Positions 1 to 6,012 of a stretch of 64,000 nucleotides of DNA are shown here, one piece after another (the stretch's first letter is position 1; each line of letters opens with the position of its first letter). The position numbers were made by a program, and so were the translations under genes. The stretch comes from Archaeoglobaceae archaeon (GTDB lineage: Archaea > Halobacteriota > Archaeoglobi > Archaeoglobales > Archaeoglobaceae): contig JALVJV010000013.1 in assembly GCA_027028145.1 (NCBI GenBank), positions 1 through 64,000 of the forward strand, written 5' to 3'. A model generated the notes under the pieces. It searched no databases, was not told the origin of the DNA, and saw nothing but the letters and a program-made list of their open reading frames with translations.

Positions 1-388
1 TCGATGCAGGAATTTTATCTAAAATAACCTTGACAAATAGATTGTATGCCTCCTTGGGATCTTCAGGTAGCTTCGTTTCCGTTTGTCGGCTCTTTAGTTC
101 CTCAATTTGCTTCCTGAGTTCTTCATTTTCTTCTTTTAGTTTTTGATAGTCCTCATATGAGATAACCAGTTCTTGGGTTTTCTCGATGATTTGTTTGGCG
201 ATAGAAAGTAAACCTGCTCCAAGATCATAGTTTTCAAGAAGATGATACATAAAATCAACATCTGTAACGCTTGTTCCTGTGGCATTTTCAATTTGTTCTT
301 TTAAATCATCAATAATTCTCCTAAGTTGTTTATCGACTGTAATGCTCGATCTACCCCTGCCTTTGAGGTATTTATTGATGTCAACCAT
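1..388 (-). CDS. Helical/coiled-coil protein, truncated by the window edge
   Basis: Reading leftward from ATG at 388 the frame stays open to the window edge (129 codons visible), so the C-terminus is missing. The N-terminus (MVDINKYLKGRGRSSITVDKQ) is basic and followed by helical sequence. Residues about 80-105 are a Lys/Glu-rich coiled coil (KLKEENEELRKQIEELKSR). The start overlaps the stop of the upstream ribbon-helix-helix gene by 8 bases, and GGGAGG lies 10 bases before the ATG, so the two are probably co-translated. A DNA-binding or partner protein of the small regulator is plausible from context only; the family is not recognised. Confidence 0.75.
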   Translation of the reverse strand, partial: MVDINKYLKGRGRSSITVDKQLRRIIDDLKEQIENATGTSVTDVDFMYHLLENYDLGAGLLSIAKQIIEKTQELVISYEDYQKLKEENEELRKQIEELKSRQTETKLPEDPKEAYNLFVKVILDKIPAS

Positions 389-539
389 GACTACTTTGCA
401 CCTCCCTTAATCTATCAAGTTCTTTTTGCCCAGCAACATAGAAAAAGTCCGCAACGCTTCTGAATAGTCTTCTTTTTACTAATCGTTCGATTTCTTTATA
501 CATCCCGTCTGGAACTTCAATCTTAACCGCTTTTGACAT
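381..539 (-). CDS. Small ribbon-helix-helix (CopG/Arc-like) DNA-binding protein
   Basis: This 52-residue frame begins with a beta strand pattern (KAVKIEVPDGMYKEI) followed by two amphipathic helices, the layout of ribbon-helix-helix repressors common in archaeal viruses and plasmids. GGTGGG precedes the ATG by about five bases. It is divergent from the winged-helix gene at 697, with about 160 bases of AT-rich promoter sequence between them, and it overlaps the next leftward gene by 8 bases. A role as copy-number or gene-expression repressor is inferred from fold and position. The TTACTTAGTTATG / TTACTTGGATATC strings in the shared upstream region are possible operator half-sites. Confidence 0.65.
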   Translation of the reverse strand: MSKAVKIEVPDGMYKEIERLVKRRLFRSVADFFYVAGQKELDRLREVQSSHG

Positions 540-696
540 CTTTCCCACCTTCTTTATTATATGATTACTTAGTTATGTTAAGATAACTATACTAAACTAC
601 TTAAAAGTTACGGTTTCGTTACTTGGATATCATAATATAGCTTAGTTATTATAAAATAAAAAAGGTTTAAAAACATATTCAAGAACTATTTGTAGT

Positions 697-1008
697 ATGC
701 CAAAAAAACGTAAGTATTTATTGGATTATTTGGATTGGGAAACATATCAAATATTAAAGGCTCTAAGTGTTCAGCCCCTTGCGTTTACAGAATTGCAGAA
801 GTATACTTCCCTATCTAAACCCAATTTCGATGCACGTCTGAAAGCGCTAATTTCATTGAGTATTATTCAAGAAATTCTCGTCGATACACCTGAATCTAAA
901 CATAAAAAGAAAAAATACACCCTAACGGACTTTGGAAAATATATCCTTGAAAAATTAGATGAAATTTATAAAGAAGCAGAGAAAAAACAATGTGTGTCGC
1001 TCGTTTGA
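697..1008 (+). CDS. Winged-helix transcriptional regulator
   Basis: A 103-residue protein. Residues about 15-70 form a winged helix-turn-helix: helix ETYQILKAL, turn region FTELQKYTSLSKPNFDARLKAL, then a wing with basic sequence (KHKKKKYTLTDFGKYIL), as in MarR/HxlR-type regulators. It ends with an acidic helix. It is transcribed away from the ribbon-helix-helix gene, and its 3' side faces the palindromic repeats at 1028-1201, which are the obvious candidate binding sites. Upstream TATA-like sequence (AAAGGTTTAAAAACATATTC) lies about 30 bases before the ATG and there is no clear ribosome binding site, suggesting a leaderless transcript. It probably controls the AT-rich part of the element; the specific targets are unknown. 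Confidence 0.75.
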   Translation: MPKKRKYLLDYLDWETYQILKALSVQPLAFTELQKYTSLSKPNFDARLKALISLSIIQEILVDTPESKHKKKKYTLTDFGKYILEKLDEIYKEAEKKQCVSLV

Positions 1009-1027
1009 GTGCAAAAGTTTGAATGAT

Positions 1028-1201
1028 TTTCATGAAATTTCATGAAACTGCGAGCGAAGGTATTTAAATTCATTTTGCTAATAAAATTCATAGAACTGAG
1101 TATAAAGGAAAAGAAGAAAATAGAAGCTCTTTATAATATTGCATGAATTTTTGTCGAGTTTCATGAAGTTTCATGTATTATATACATGAAGTTTCATGAA
1201 A
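1028..1201. repeat. Iteron-like palindromic repeats, core TTTCATGAAA
   Basis: The 10-base palindrome TTTCATGAAA occurs back to back at 1028-1037 and 1038-1047 and again at 1192-1201. Near copies are TTTCATGAAG at 1159-1168, TTTCATGTAT at 1169-1178, and its inverse ATACATGAAG at 1182-1191. The second cluster is also an inverted repeat centred on TAT near 1180. Tandem short palindromes in a gene-free AT-rich tract of an element are typical of replication origins (iterons) or of multi-site operators. The adjacent winged-helix protein is the first candidate binder. Confidence 0.7.
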
Positions 1202-1597
1202 CCGACGACACATCCTTCATAGACCGACCTCTCCATTTCTCAAGAACTCTTTTCTCGATTTTTTTCAACTTCGAAGAATAAAAACGTTGACAACGTCTTC
1301 AACAACTTCTTTAACGAATACTAACAAGATCAAATCTGATCAAATCTAATAGAATTGCTGTTAAGTTCTATTATATTAGATAGACGGTTCTATTAGAATT
1401 ATCGAATAGAACAACAACATAACAATAACAAACAACCTATCTTAACTTGGATGCAACAACCTATGTGAAGGAAAAGAAAGAGAAAATTCTTGCTAATAAT
1501 TTATAAAGATAGATAAATCATATGTTCTATTTACATTAATTGGGAGATTCTATTATTCCAGCTGGGGATCAACCACTAAAGACATAGATACAAGCAC
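1202..1597. other. Gene-free AT-rich tract with a second repeat family
   Basis: No convincing gene lies here. GATCAAATCT is tandemly repeated at 1328-1347. GTTCTATTA/TAATAGAA strings then recur in both orientations at about 1345-1354, 1364-1380, 1387-1398 and 1402-1412, making overlapping hairpins. Together with the palindromes at 1028-1201 this is a roughly 550-base regulatory or origin-like region. A 74-codon leftward frame at 1576-1800 overlaps the coupled gene 1598-1837 in another frame and is not called. Confidence 0.5.
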
Positions 1598-1837
1598 TCA
1601 CTTATTGGTTTCAATTGGAATTTCCCATTTCTTAACTGTTGGATAAATTTGCAAAATAACACACTTATTCTCATGAAAATGTATATACCTAACCCAAATC
1701 CAAAGTTTTTGTTCTCTTTTAGGTTCACAGATTTTAGATTTATCTGATTCAAACCTTGAAACAACATGCTTGAATTCAAATTTAAAAGGTAATGATTCAC
1801 CCTCCTTCATAGCATCAATAGTATTAAATACACTCAT
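1598..1837 (-). CDS. Hypothetical protein, last gene of a three-gene element operon
   Basis: A 79-residue protein (MSVFNTIDAMKEGESLPF...) rich in aromatic residues and predicted beta structure (LWIWVRYIHFHENKCVILQIY). Its ATG overlaps the stop of the 1834-2388 gene in an ATGA arrangement. That coupling is the reason for choosing this frame over the competing overlapping one. No family is recognised. It is the third gene of a leftward operon of unknown function in the AT-rich part of the element. Confidence 0.6.
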   Translation of the reverse strand: MSVFNTIDAMKEGESLPFKFEFKHVVSRFESDKSKICEPKREQKLWIWVRYIHFHENKCVILQIYPTVKKWEIPIETNK

Positions 1838-2388
1838 AAAATTATTACCTCAACAACACCATCTTTCCTTCTTCTAATAAGTGTATTCTCGTCAAGCTCT
1901 TTAATTTCGCCCTTTTTTAACTCTATAATCTCTGCAGGAGTTAATTTTTCGAGCATTATTATTACTTCTCTCACTATTTTCTTTAGTTCGGGATACTTTT
2001 CGGACATTATATCGATCTCTACAAGCTTACGTAGCTCATCCTCATTTAATGTCTCCCCTTTTTCAATTTTTCTTTTCAATTCTTTTATTTTTTCTTTAGC
2101 TCTTTCAACCTTTTCAGAAGTTTCCCAATAGCTTGCAGGATTATCAATATATTTTGTTTCAATCTCTGAATAATCATGAGTTTTAGATAATACATCAATA
2201 GGTATCTTCCTTAAAAGTATATTTTCCAAGATTTGGCTTTTCTTTCTTTCTTCTAACAACTCTTTATATGTTTCTCTCAACTCCTTTTCTAATTCCATTT
2301 TTTCATGTTCAAGACGTTTAATTTCTGATTCATAAAATTCCCACTTAGTCTTGGGATATCTTATTGGTATTGTTCCTGTAGTCATCAT
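1834..2388 (-). CDS. Coiled-coil hypothetical protein
   Basis: A 184-residue charged protein. Residues about 15-55 form a long heptad-like helix (YESEIKRLEHEKMELEKELR), and a second helix pair at about 90-120 is Lys/Glu rich (AKEKIKELKRKIEKGE). The C-terminus ends in a short basic beta hairpin (RRRKDGVVEVIIL). The start overlaps the preceding gene by 44 bases and its stop overlaps the next start by 4. The family is not recognised. A structural or DNA-handling partner of the upstream 228-residue protein is possible, inferred only from coupling. Confidence 0.65.
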   Translation of the reverse strand: MMTTGTIPIRYPKTKWEFYESEIKRLEHEKMELEKELRETYKELLEERKKSQILENILLRKIPIDVLSKTHDYSEIETKYIDNPASYWETSEKVERAKEKIKELKRKIEKGETLNEDELRKLVEIDIMSEKYPELKKIVREVIIMLEKLTPAEIIELKKGEIKELDENTLIRRRKDGVVEVIIL

Positions 2389-3031
2389 TCATCACCTTTT
2401 TTTTAGCAGTAGTTAGGTTGTTAAGGATATTTAACATTTGTTTAGATTTTTCAACAATAATCTCCTGTATTTCCCTCATAAATGAAATTGCATCTTCTCG
2501 AATTGGCTTATCACTAAATTCTTCCAAACTTTCAAGAGATTTTTCAGTTAGATTTGCGATTAACCATAGCAAATAGTCTAAAGGTTCCTTAAAGTATAAA
2601 ATTTCTTTACCAAATGATAATGCTCTAACCTCAATGAAAGGTATTTGTAATTCTTCGTTATACTCGTAATCTACTTCGGTGGTCGTAATTGGATTAATGA
2701 ACTCATGTTCCTCAAACCAAATAGCATTAAATTCATCTTTTAGTATTGAATAGTTAGCAAGCTTTGAAAATATCCATCTTTTATCTTCCTCAAGCTCAAT
2801 ATTAGATAACCAGTTTTCTACGATCTCACTTTTATTGAGTATCTCACGTATTATCAAAAATACATTTTTATTTTTCTTTTTAAACGATCTCAAATTTTTT
2901 CTTATATCCTTTCCAAGTAGATAATCCTCTAATAAACGATTTAATATATCAAATACGACATCCGCATTATCACAAACAAACTTAACAGCCTCTATAAAAC
3001 CTTCCGGAATTTTCTCCTCGCCCTTTTCCAC
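2345..3031 (-). CDS. Hypothetical helical protein, first gene of the AT-rich operon
   Basis: A 228-residue protein, mostly helical and acidic in the first 120 residues (ILNRLLEDYLLGKDIRKNL). A middle segment around 115-150 is richer in beta strands and aromatics, and the C-terminus is basic (TTAKKKVMNDDYRNN). Its 3' end overlaps the next gene by 44 bases in another frame. Upstream at about 3032-3060 is an AT-rich stretch without a clear SD. No known domain is recognised. Codon use is strongly A/T-ending, unlike the genes after 4700, consistent with a different origin from the virion-gene block. Confidence 0.65.
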   Translation of the reverse strand: MEKGEEKIPEGFIEAVKFVCDNADVVFDILNRLLEDYLLGKDIRKNLRSFKKKNKNVFLIIREILNKSEIVENWLSNIELEEDKRWIFSKLANYSILKDEFNAIWFEEHEFINPITTTEVDYEYNEELQIPFIEVRALSFGKEILYFKEPLDYLLWLIANLTEKSLESLEEFSDKPIREDAISFMREIQEIIVEKSKQMLNILNNLTTAKKKVMNDDYRNNTNKISQD

Positions 3032-3170
3032 AGTGGTTATTTTTAAAAGATACTACTTAAACTTATCGAATTTTTTTAATCCCAAAGATAAAACAGTATT
3101 AAGAACAAGCAGGAGGTGAGAGGGAATCTCTACAAAAAGAAGACTAGAAGCTAAAATAGATTTTAATCGT

Positions 3171-3683
3171 TTGAAATTATTATTATTGGAGATTATTATG
3201 TTTTTTGGTGTAATTATCTTAGTGGGGGTTATGCAATATAAATTAGACCCATTCTGGCTTACAATACCACTAGTAGCCTTATCTTTACTTATAGCTAAAA
3301 TTAGTGAATTAAATGAATATCCACCCCAAAATCTTATAAGATTATTAAAATCTTATTATAAATTAACTTTTCCAAATTCACTAATTCTTCTTACGTTAAT
3401 TATTGGTATAATTCAGATAGGACCCTCAACAACAATTAAAGATATCCTTAATGTAGCTGTAAAGTCAGCTTCTTACTCTATATTCTTTGGACTTATGTTT
3501 GGTGGGCTTATAGCTTTTAGTGAAATATTAAGGTTTAGAACTCTTGAGGAACTTTTAGAAAAGCATAAGGACGCAGATTGTTATACTACCTTAGGAATCC
3601 TTTTAATGTTTTTTTTAATGCATGTTGTATATTTAGGAATAGCACTATTAATGTTAGCAATACCCTACATCTACAAAATATGA
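3171..3683 (+). CDS. Multi-pass membrane protein, unknown function
   Basis: A protein of about 170 residues with some five hydrophobic segments: roughly 5-20, 27-43, 70-86, 101-118 and 141-165. Short charged loops such as LRFRTLEELLEKHKDAD separate some of them. The start is uncertain. TTG at 3171 has no ribosome binding site, while a strong AGGAGGTGA at 3111-3119 lies far upstream and the frame is open from 3120 without an ATG, GTG or TTG before 3171. An N-terminus extended by basic residues, through an unusual start codon near 3126, is therefore possible. It is the only rightward gene between 1009 and 13072 and may be a cargo gene of the element. Confidence 0.6.
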   Translation: MKLLLLEIIMFFGVIILVGVMQYKLDPFWLTIPLVALSLLIAKISELNEYPPQNLIRLLKSYYKLTFPNSLILLTLIIGIIQIGPSTTIKDILNVAVKSASYSIFFGLMFGGLIAFSEILRFRTLEELLEKHKDADCYTTLGILLMFFLMHVVYLGIALLMLAIPYIYKI

Positions 3684-4390
3684 CTTAAGCTAACTTTGAG
3701 ATAGATGCTATTAAAGAACAAAGAGGCAGTCTTCAACTTAAATACAATTTTATAATGAATACCGAAAACTTACGAGCTTGGAGATTGATGCAGGATCCGG
3801 TAAGGATCCTGTAAATGCAGAATGTGAACTCGATTATAAATAATAGCAATAACGCTTTAATGATTATAAGTTCTGGTAGCTGGTTCCAGCCTAAGGTGGT
3901 TATAATCTATAAGTCTCGAGCTTAGTAACACTCCAAGGGTATTCTCGAGATAGTATAATGCGGACCTACAGGGTTAGCGATCTCCCGGTTACAACCTTTT
4001 TCAGCCGAAAGGAGCTAATAACACCGAGATTTAAATCTCGAAGTATTATGCTATTCTAAGCGAAAGAAGCTTGTTGATAAGTTTTTCATCATCCTGTGGT
4101 CCAACTTAAGTATGATACTCTTTAGCATAGTTGAGGACGTCCTCAGCATTGTCATAATATGACACTCGTTTAGACCAAAGCGAAGTATTACCATTCAACG
4201 TTGAAATAAAAATTCTGAGGGTTTGTTAATTAACGTCGGTTTAGAAAGGAGATTTCGGGAAAAGAAGAGATTTGCGAGGAGATATATTTCCGTCTGATGA
4301 AGGTGTTACTGAAGGATGATCCAGATGTATTAGTTGTTCAAAATTTCGCAATCTCGCAATTTTACAAAAATGGGGGATAAAAATTAGATT
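3684..4390. other. Gene-free, palindrome-rich tract; possible structured RNA or origin
   Basis: No open frame of note on either strand for 700 bases. Perfect inverted repeats cluster here: 3791-3798/3804-3811 (CAGGATCC, 5-base loop), CGAGATTTAAATCTCG at 4025-4040, TGAGGACGTCCTCA at 4132-4145, GTCAT-AAT-ATGAC at 4151-4163, and TCAACGTTGA at 4195-4204. A longer imperfect stem has TCTCGAG on the left (near 3913) and CTCGAGA on the right (near 3945). A stem with CTCC/GGAG arms follows at about 3980-4014. This density suggests a folded transcript or a site for replication or packaging rather than decayed coding sequence. Which one is not determinable here. Confidence 0.5.
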
Positions 4391-4522
4391 TTAATGAGTA
4401 AAAAATCGTATAATCCAAGGAAACGCCAAGATCAAGATGATTACTAATATCGTCCACCAGTCTATAAGACCTACACATGGTTTGATTTTAGGCTCAGGAG
4501 GAGGCGTTCGCGGTGCGATCAT
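4391..4522 (-). CDS. Single-span small membrane protein (43 aa)
   Basis: This 43-residue frame has a strong ribosome binding site (AAAGGAGGAATTG) just before the ATG. It has a proline-rich N-terminus (MIAPRTPPPEPKIKPC) and one hydrophobic helix (WWTILVIILILAFPWIIRFF, residues about 22-41). It follows the 45-residue gene by 21 bases on the same strand and ends the leftward virion-gene block. Its size and topology resemble minor membrane proteins of enveloped archaeal viruses; no family is recognised. Confidence 0.65.
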   Translation of the reverse strand: MIAPRTPPPEPKIKPCVGLIDWWTILVIILILAFPWIIRFFTH

Positions 4523-4543
4523 TCAATTCCTCCTTTACACTAA

Positions 4544-4681
4544 TCAAAATTTGAAACTGATCATGAGAATAAATAGAGTGAGGAGCCAGCAATACCAGAA
4601 TCTATGATCTTTGGTAACACCATACACAACACACCAGATCCATAAAATTAGTATTATAAAGCAGGCTAATGCATTTGCCAT
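4544..4681 (-). CDS. Small membrane protein with two hydrophobic segments (45 aa)
   Basis: A 45-residue frame starting at ATG 4681, with GGGAG about nine bases upstream and 19 bases after the stop of the preceding gene. Residues 1-21 (LACFIILILWIWCVVYGV) and 28-43 (FWYCWLLTLFILMISF) are hydrophobic, separated by a short charged turn (TKDHR), giving a helical hairpin. Placement inside the same leftward series and the spacing support expression. The function is unknown; a small virion or envelope protein is the simplest reading. Confidence 0.62.
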   Translation of the reverse strand: MANALACFIILILWIWCVVYGVTKDHRFWYCWLLTLFILMISFKF

Positions 4682-4700
4682 GTTCTAACTCTCCCGAACC

Positions 4701-5036
4701 TCAAGGATAATGTTCCTGCATCCAGTCGGATGCTTCCTCGTATATTTCCGCAATTTCCTTCCACTTCTTCTTAGTGCTTGGACTGAACTTGGGATTCTTA
4801 GCGCCAGCCCTTGCCCTGTTAGCCGCATACTGCGTTGCCCATAGAATCGTAAGCTTTCGTTCCTTCGACCTTGCATGCTTGAACAGATTCTCCAACTTTT
4901 TGCAAGCCTCTTCGGCACCTCTTATCGACCTAAACGTGACTATCCGAGCCAAGTCCTTATGTTTAGGCGGTTTAAACAGATCTCCCTTCTTCGACTTTCC
5001 TAAGGTCTTCTTAAACTTCCTACCCAAAACCACCAC
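4701..5036 (-). CDS. Basic hypothetical protein of the virion-gene block
   Basis: About 111 residues and strongly basic: the N-terminus is RKFKKTLGKSKKGDLFKPPK and the middle has HARSKERKL and ANRARAGAKNPKFSPSTKKK. The C-terminal third is acidic/helical (EIAEIYEEASDWMQEHYP). The charge pattern suggests nucleic acid binding, which in a virion-gene block could mean genome packaging; this is inference. The start is ambiguous between GTG at 5036 and TTG at 5027, the latter better spaced from GGAGG. It overlaps the end of the preceding gene. No hydrophobic span. Confidence 0.68.
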   Translation of the reverse strand: MVVLGRKFKKTLGKSKKGDLFKPPKHKDLARIVTFRSIRGAEEACKKLENLFKHARSKERKLTILWATQYAANRARAGAKNPKFSPSTKKKWKEIAEIYEEASDWMQEHYP

Positions 5037-5214
5037 CTCCGAACTTCTTTTTCAAAAATTCATCCGCTCTCCTCTCAAATTCGATAAGAGAACCGTCGAT
5101 CTTTTTGATAATCGAGACTATATTCCCTTCCATTACCTTCCGATAGTTTTCTATCACCTCCACGTTGAACAGATCCTCGTATCTGACCAGCTTATCCCCT
5201 ATCTTCAGCAACAT
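5020..5214 (-). CDS. Small hypothetical protein (64 aa)
   Basis: The frame is open from 5265, but the preceding gene stops at 5225 and GGTGGTGGGG stands directly before ATG 5214, so the product is probably MLLKIGDKLVRYEDLF... with 64 residues. It has alternating charged helix and beta sequence (VSIIKKIDGSLIEFERRADEF) and a glycine tail (KKKFGGGGFG). The 3' end overlaps the next gene. Family not recognised. Confidence 0.62.
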   Translation of the reverse strand: MLLKIGDKLVRYEDLFNVEVIENYRKVMEGNIVSIIKKIDGSLIEFERRADEFLKKKFGGGGFG

Positions 5215-5224
5215 CCCCACCACC

Positions 5225-5629
5225 TCACTCCCTCGTCTTATACAGGAGATACAGCAATCCGGCAAAGCTGAAGATGAACACCCACATGAGTATGATCTGA
5301 ATCGGTTCTGTGAACGGGCTGACGAAGTTAAGCACGGTCAACAGCACACTCAGAAGAATGCTCATTACTGCAATTCCCTCAACGGATCTCGTCTTGAACC
5401 AAGTTAGCCCGATGACGGCTAAACATAAAGCGAATAAGCCAAAGCCGTGCGTTTCGGTTACGAGCATTTTCTCCAACGGCTTAAACATCGTAGTGTTGTT
5501 GCTCATAAAGCCCTGCAACCAGCTTATTTGCTCACTCATGTTTATGCTAACGTTGGGTAGTGTAGTATTAAACCGGAATGCGGGAGGATTCGTGAAGTTG
5601 TTAATGTCAACTTGAGTGAAATCAACCAT
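5225..5629 (-). CDS. Membrane protein of the virion-gene block, three spans
   Basis: Residues 1-50 after the ATG are soluble and Asn/Thr rich with several N-glycosylation sequons (NVSINMS, NNTTMF). Three hydrophobic segments follow (FGLFALCLAVIGLTWF, GIAVMSILLSVLLTVLNFV, PIQIILMWVFIFSFAGLLYLLY), ending with KTRE. The topology suggests an exposed N-terminal domain with a membrane-embedded C-terminal part. An upstream GTG at 5638 is possible, but GAGGTGGTG is better spaced for ATG 5629. It sits immediately after the 126-residue membrane gene. Likely an envelope protein; no family assigned. Confidence 0.72.
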   Translation of the reverse strand: MVDFTQVDINNFTNPPAFRFNTTLPNVSINMSEQISWLQGFMSNNTTMFKPLEKMLVTETHGFGLFALCLAVIGLTWFKTRSVEGIAVMSILLSVLLTVLNFVSPFTEPIQIILMWVFIFSFAGLLYLLYKTRE

Positions 5630-5631
5630 TT

Positions 5632-6012
5632 TCACCACCTCACGGCTCTAAATCCTCTTATCAAGTTGTAAACGGTTCCGGCGAATGCTATCGCATTCAT
5701 AACGTATATCGGGAAAGCAAGCTCGGGAGGGAGACCGAGCATCTCTATCGTCTTCTGGACGAGCATCGGTGCCGAGATCAGCATCGTAAACACCAACTGC
5801 AACGACGTTTTTATCAGGTCGAGCATAGCGCCTACGTTTCCGAGTAATCCGTTGCTCTGATTGTTCAAAGCGTTAACCTGCGTTTGAATTTCGTTCTGAA
5901 GCTGAGCTATATTCGTAATCCGATAAACGTAAGGATAAGCGGTAGTATATGAAGCAACGCCGATTGCGAGCGTTACGCATAAGCAGAAGATGTATATCTT
6001 AAAGAAGTTCAC
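5632..6012 (-). CDS. Membrane protein with N-terminal signal/anchor
   Basis: A 126-residue protein whose GTG start overlaps the stop of the 805-residue gene (GTGA) and is preceded by GGTGAGG. Residues 4-22 are a signal or anchor (IYIFCLCVTLAIGVASY). Residues 35-65 are Asn/Gln-rich helix (LQNEIQTQVNALNNQSNGLL), and two further hydrophobic stretches follow at about 68-85 and 100-118. It could be an accessory membrane subunit for the large surface protein encoded just upstream, inferred from coupling only. Confidence 0.72.
   Translation of the reverse strand: MNFFKIYIFCLCVTLAIGVASYTTAYPYVYRITNIAQLQNEIQTQVNALNNQSNGLLGNVGAMLDLIKTSLQLVFTMLISAPMLVQKTIEMLGLPPELAFPIYVMNAIAFAGTVYNLIRGFRAVRW

Noticed and set aside
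1576-1800. 74-codon minus-strand frame
   Set aside because: It overlaps the ATGA-coupled gene 1598-1837 in another frame and has no start signal.
3880-4030. Resemblance of short strings (GTAGCTGGTTCC, GCCGAAAGGAGCTAAT) to rRNA
   Set aside because: The matches are short, out of rRNA order, and do not extend; a chance likeness in a structured region is more likely.
4774-5271. 165-codon plus-strand frame inside the virion block
   Set aside because: It runs antisense across three coupled minus-strand genes, with no SD and no sensible product.
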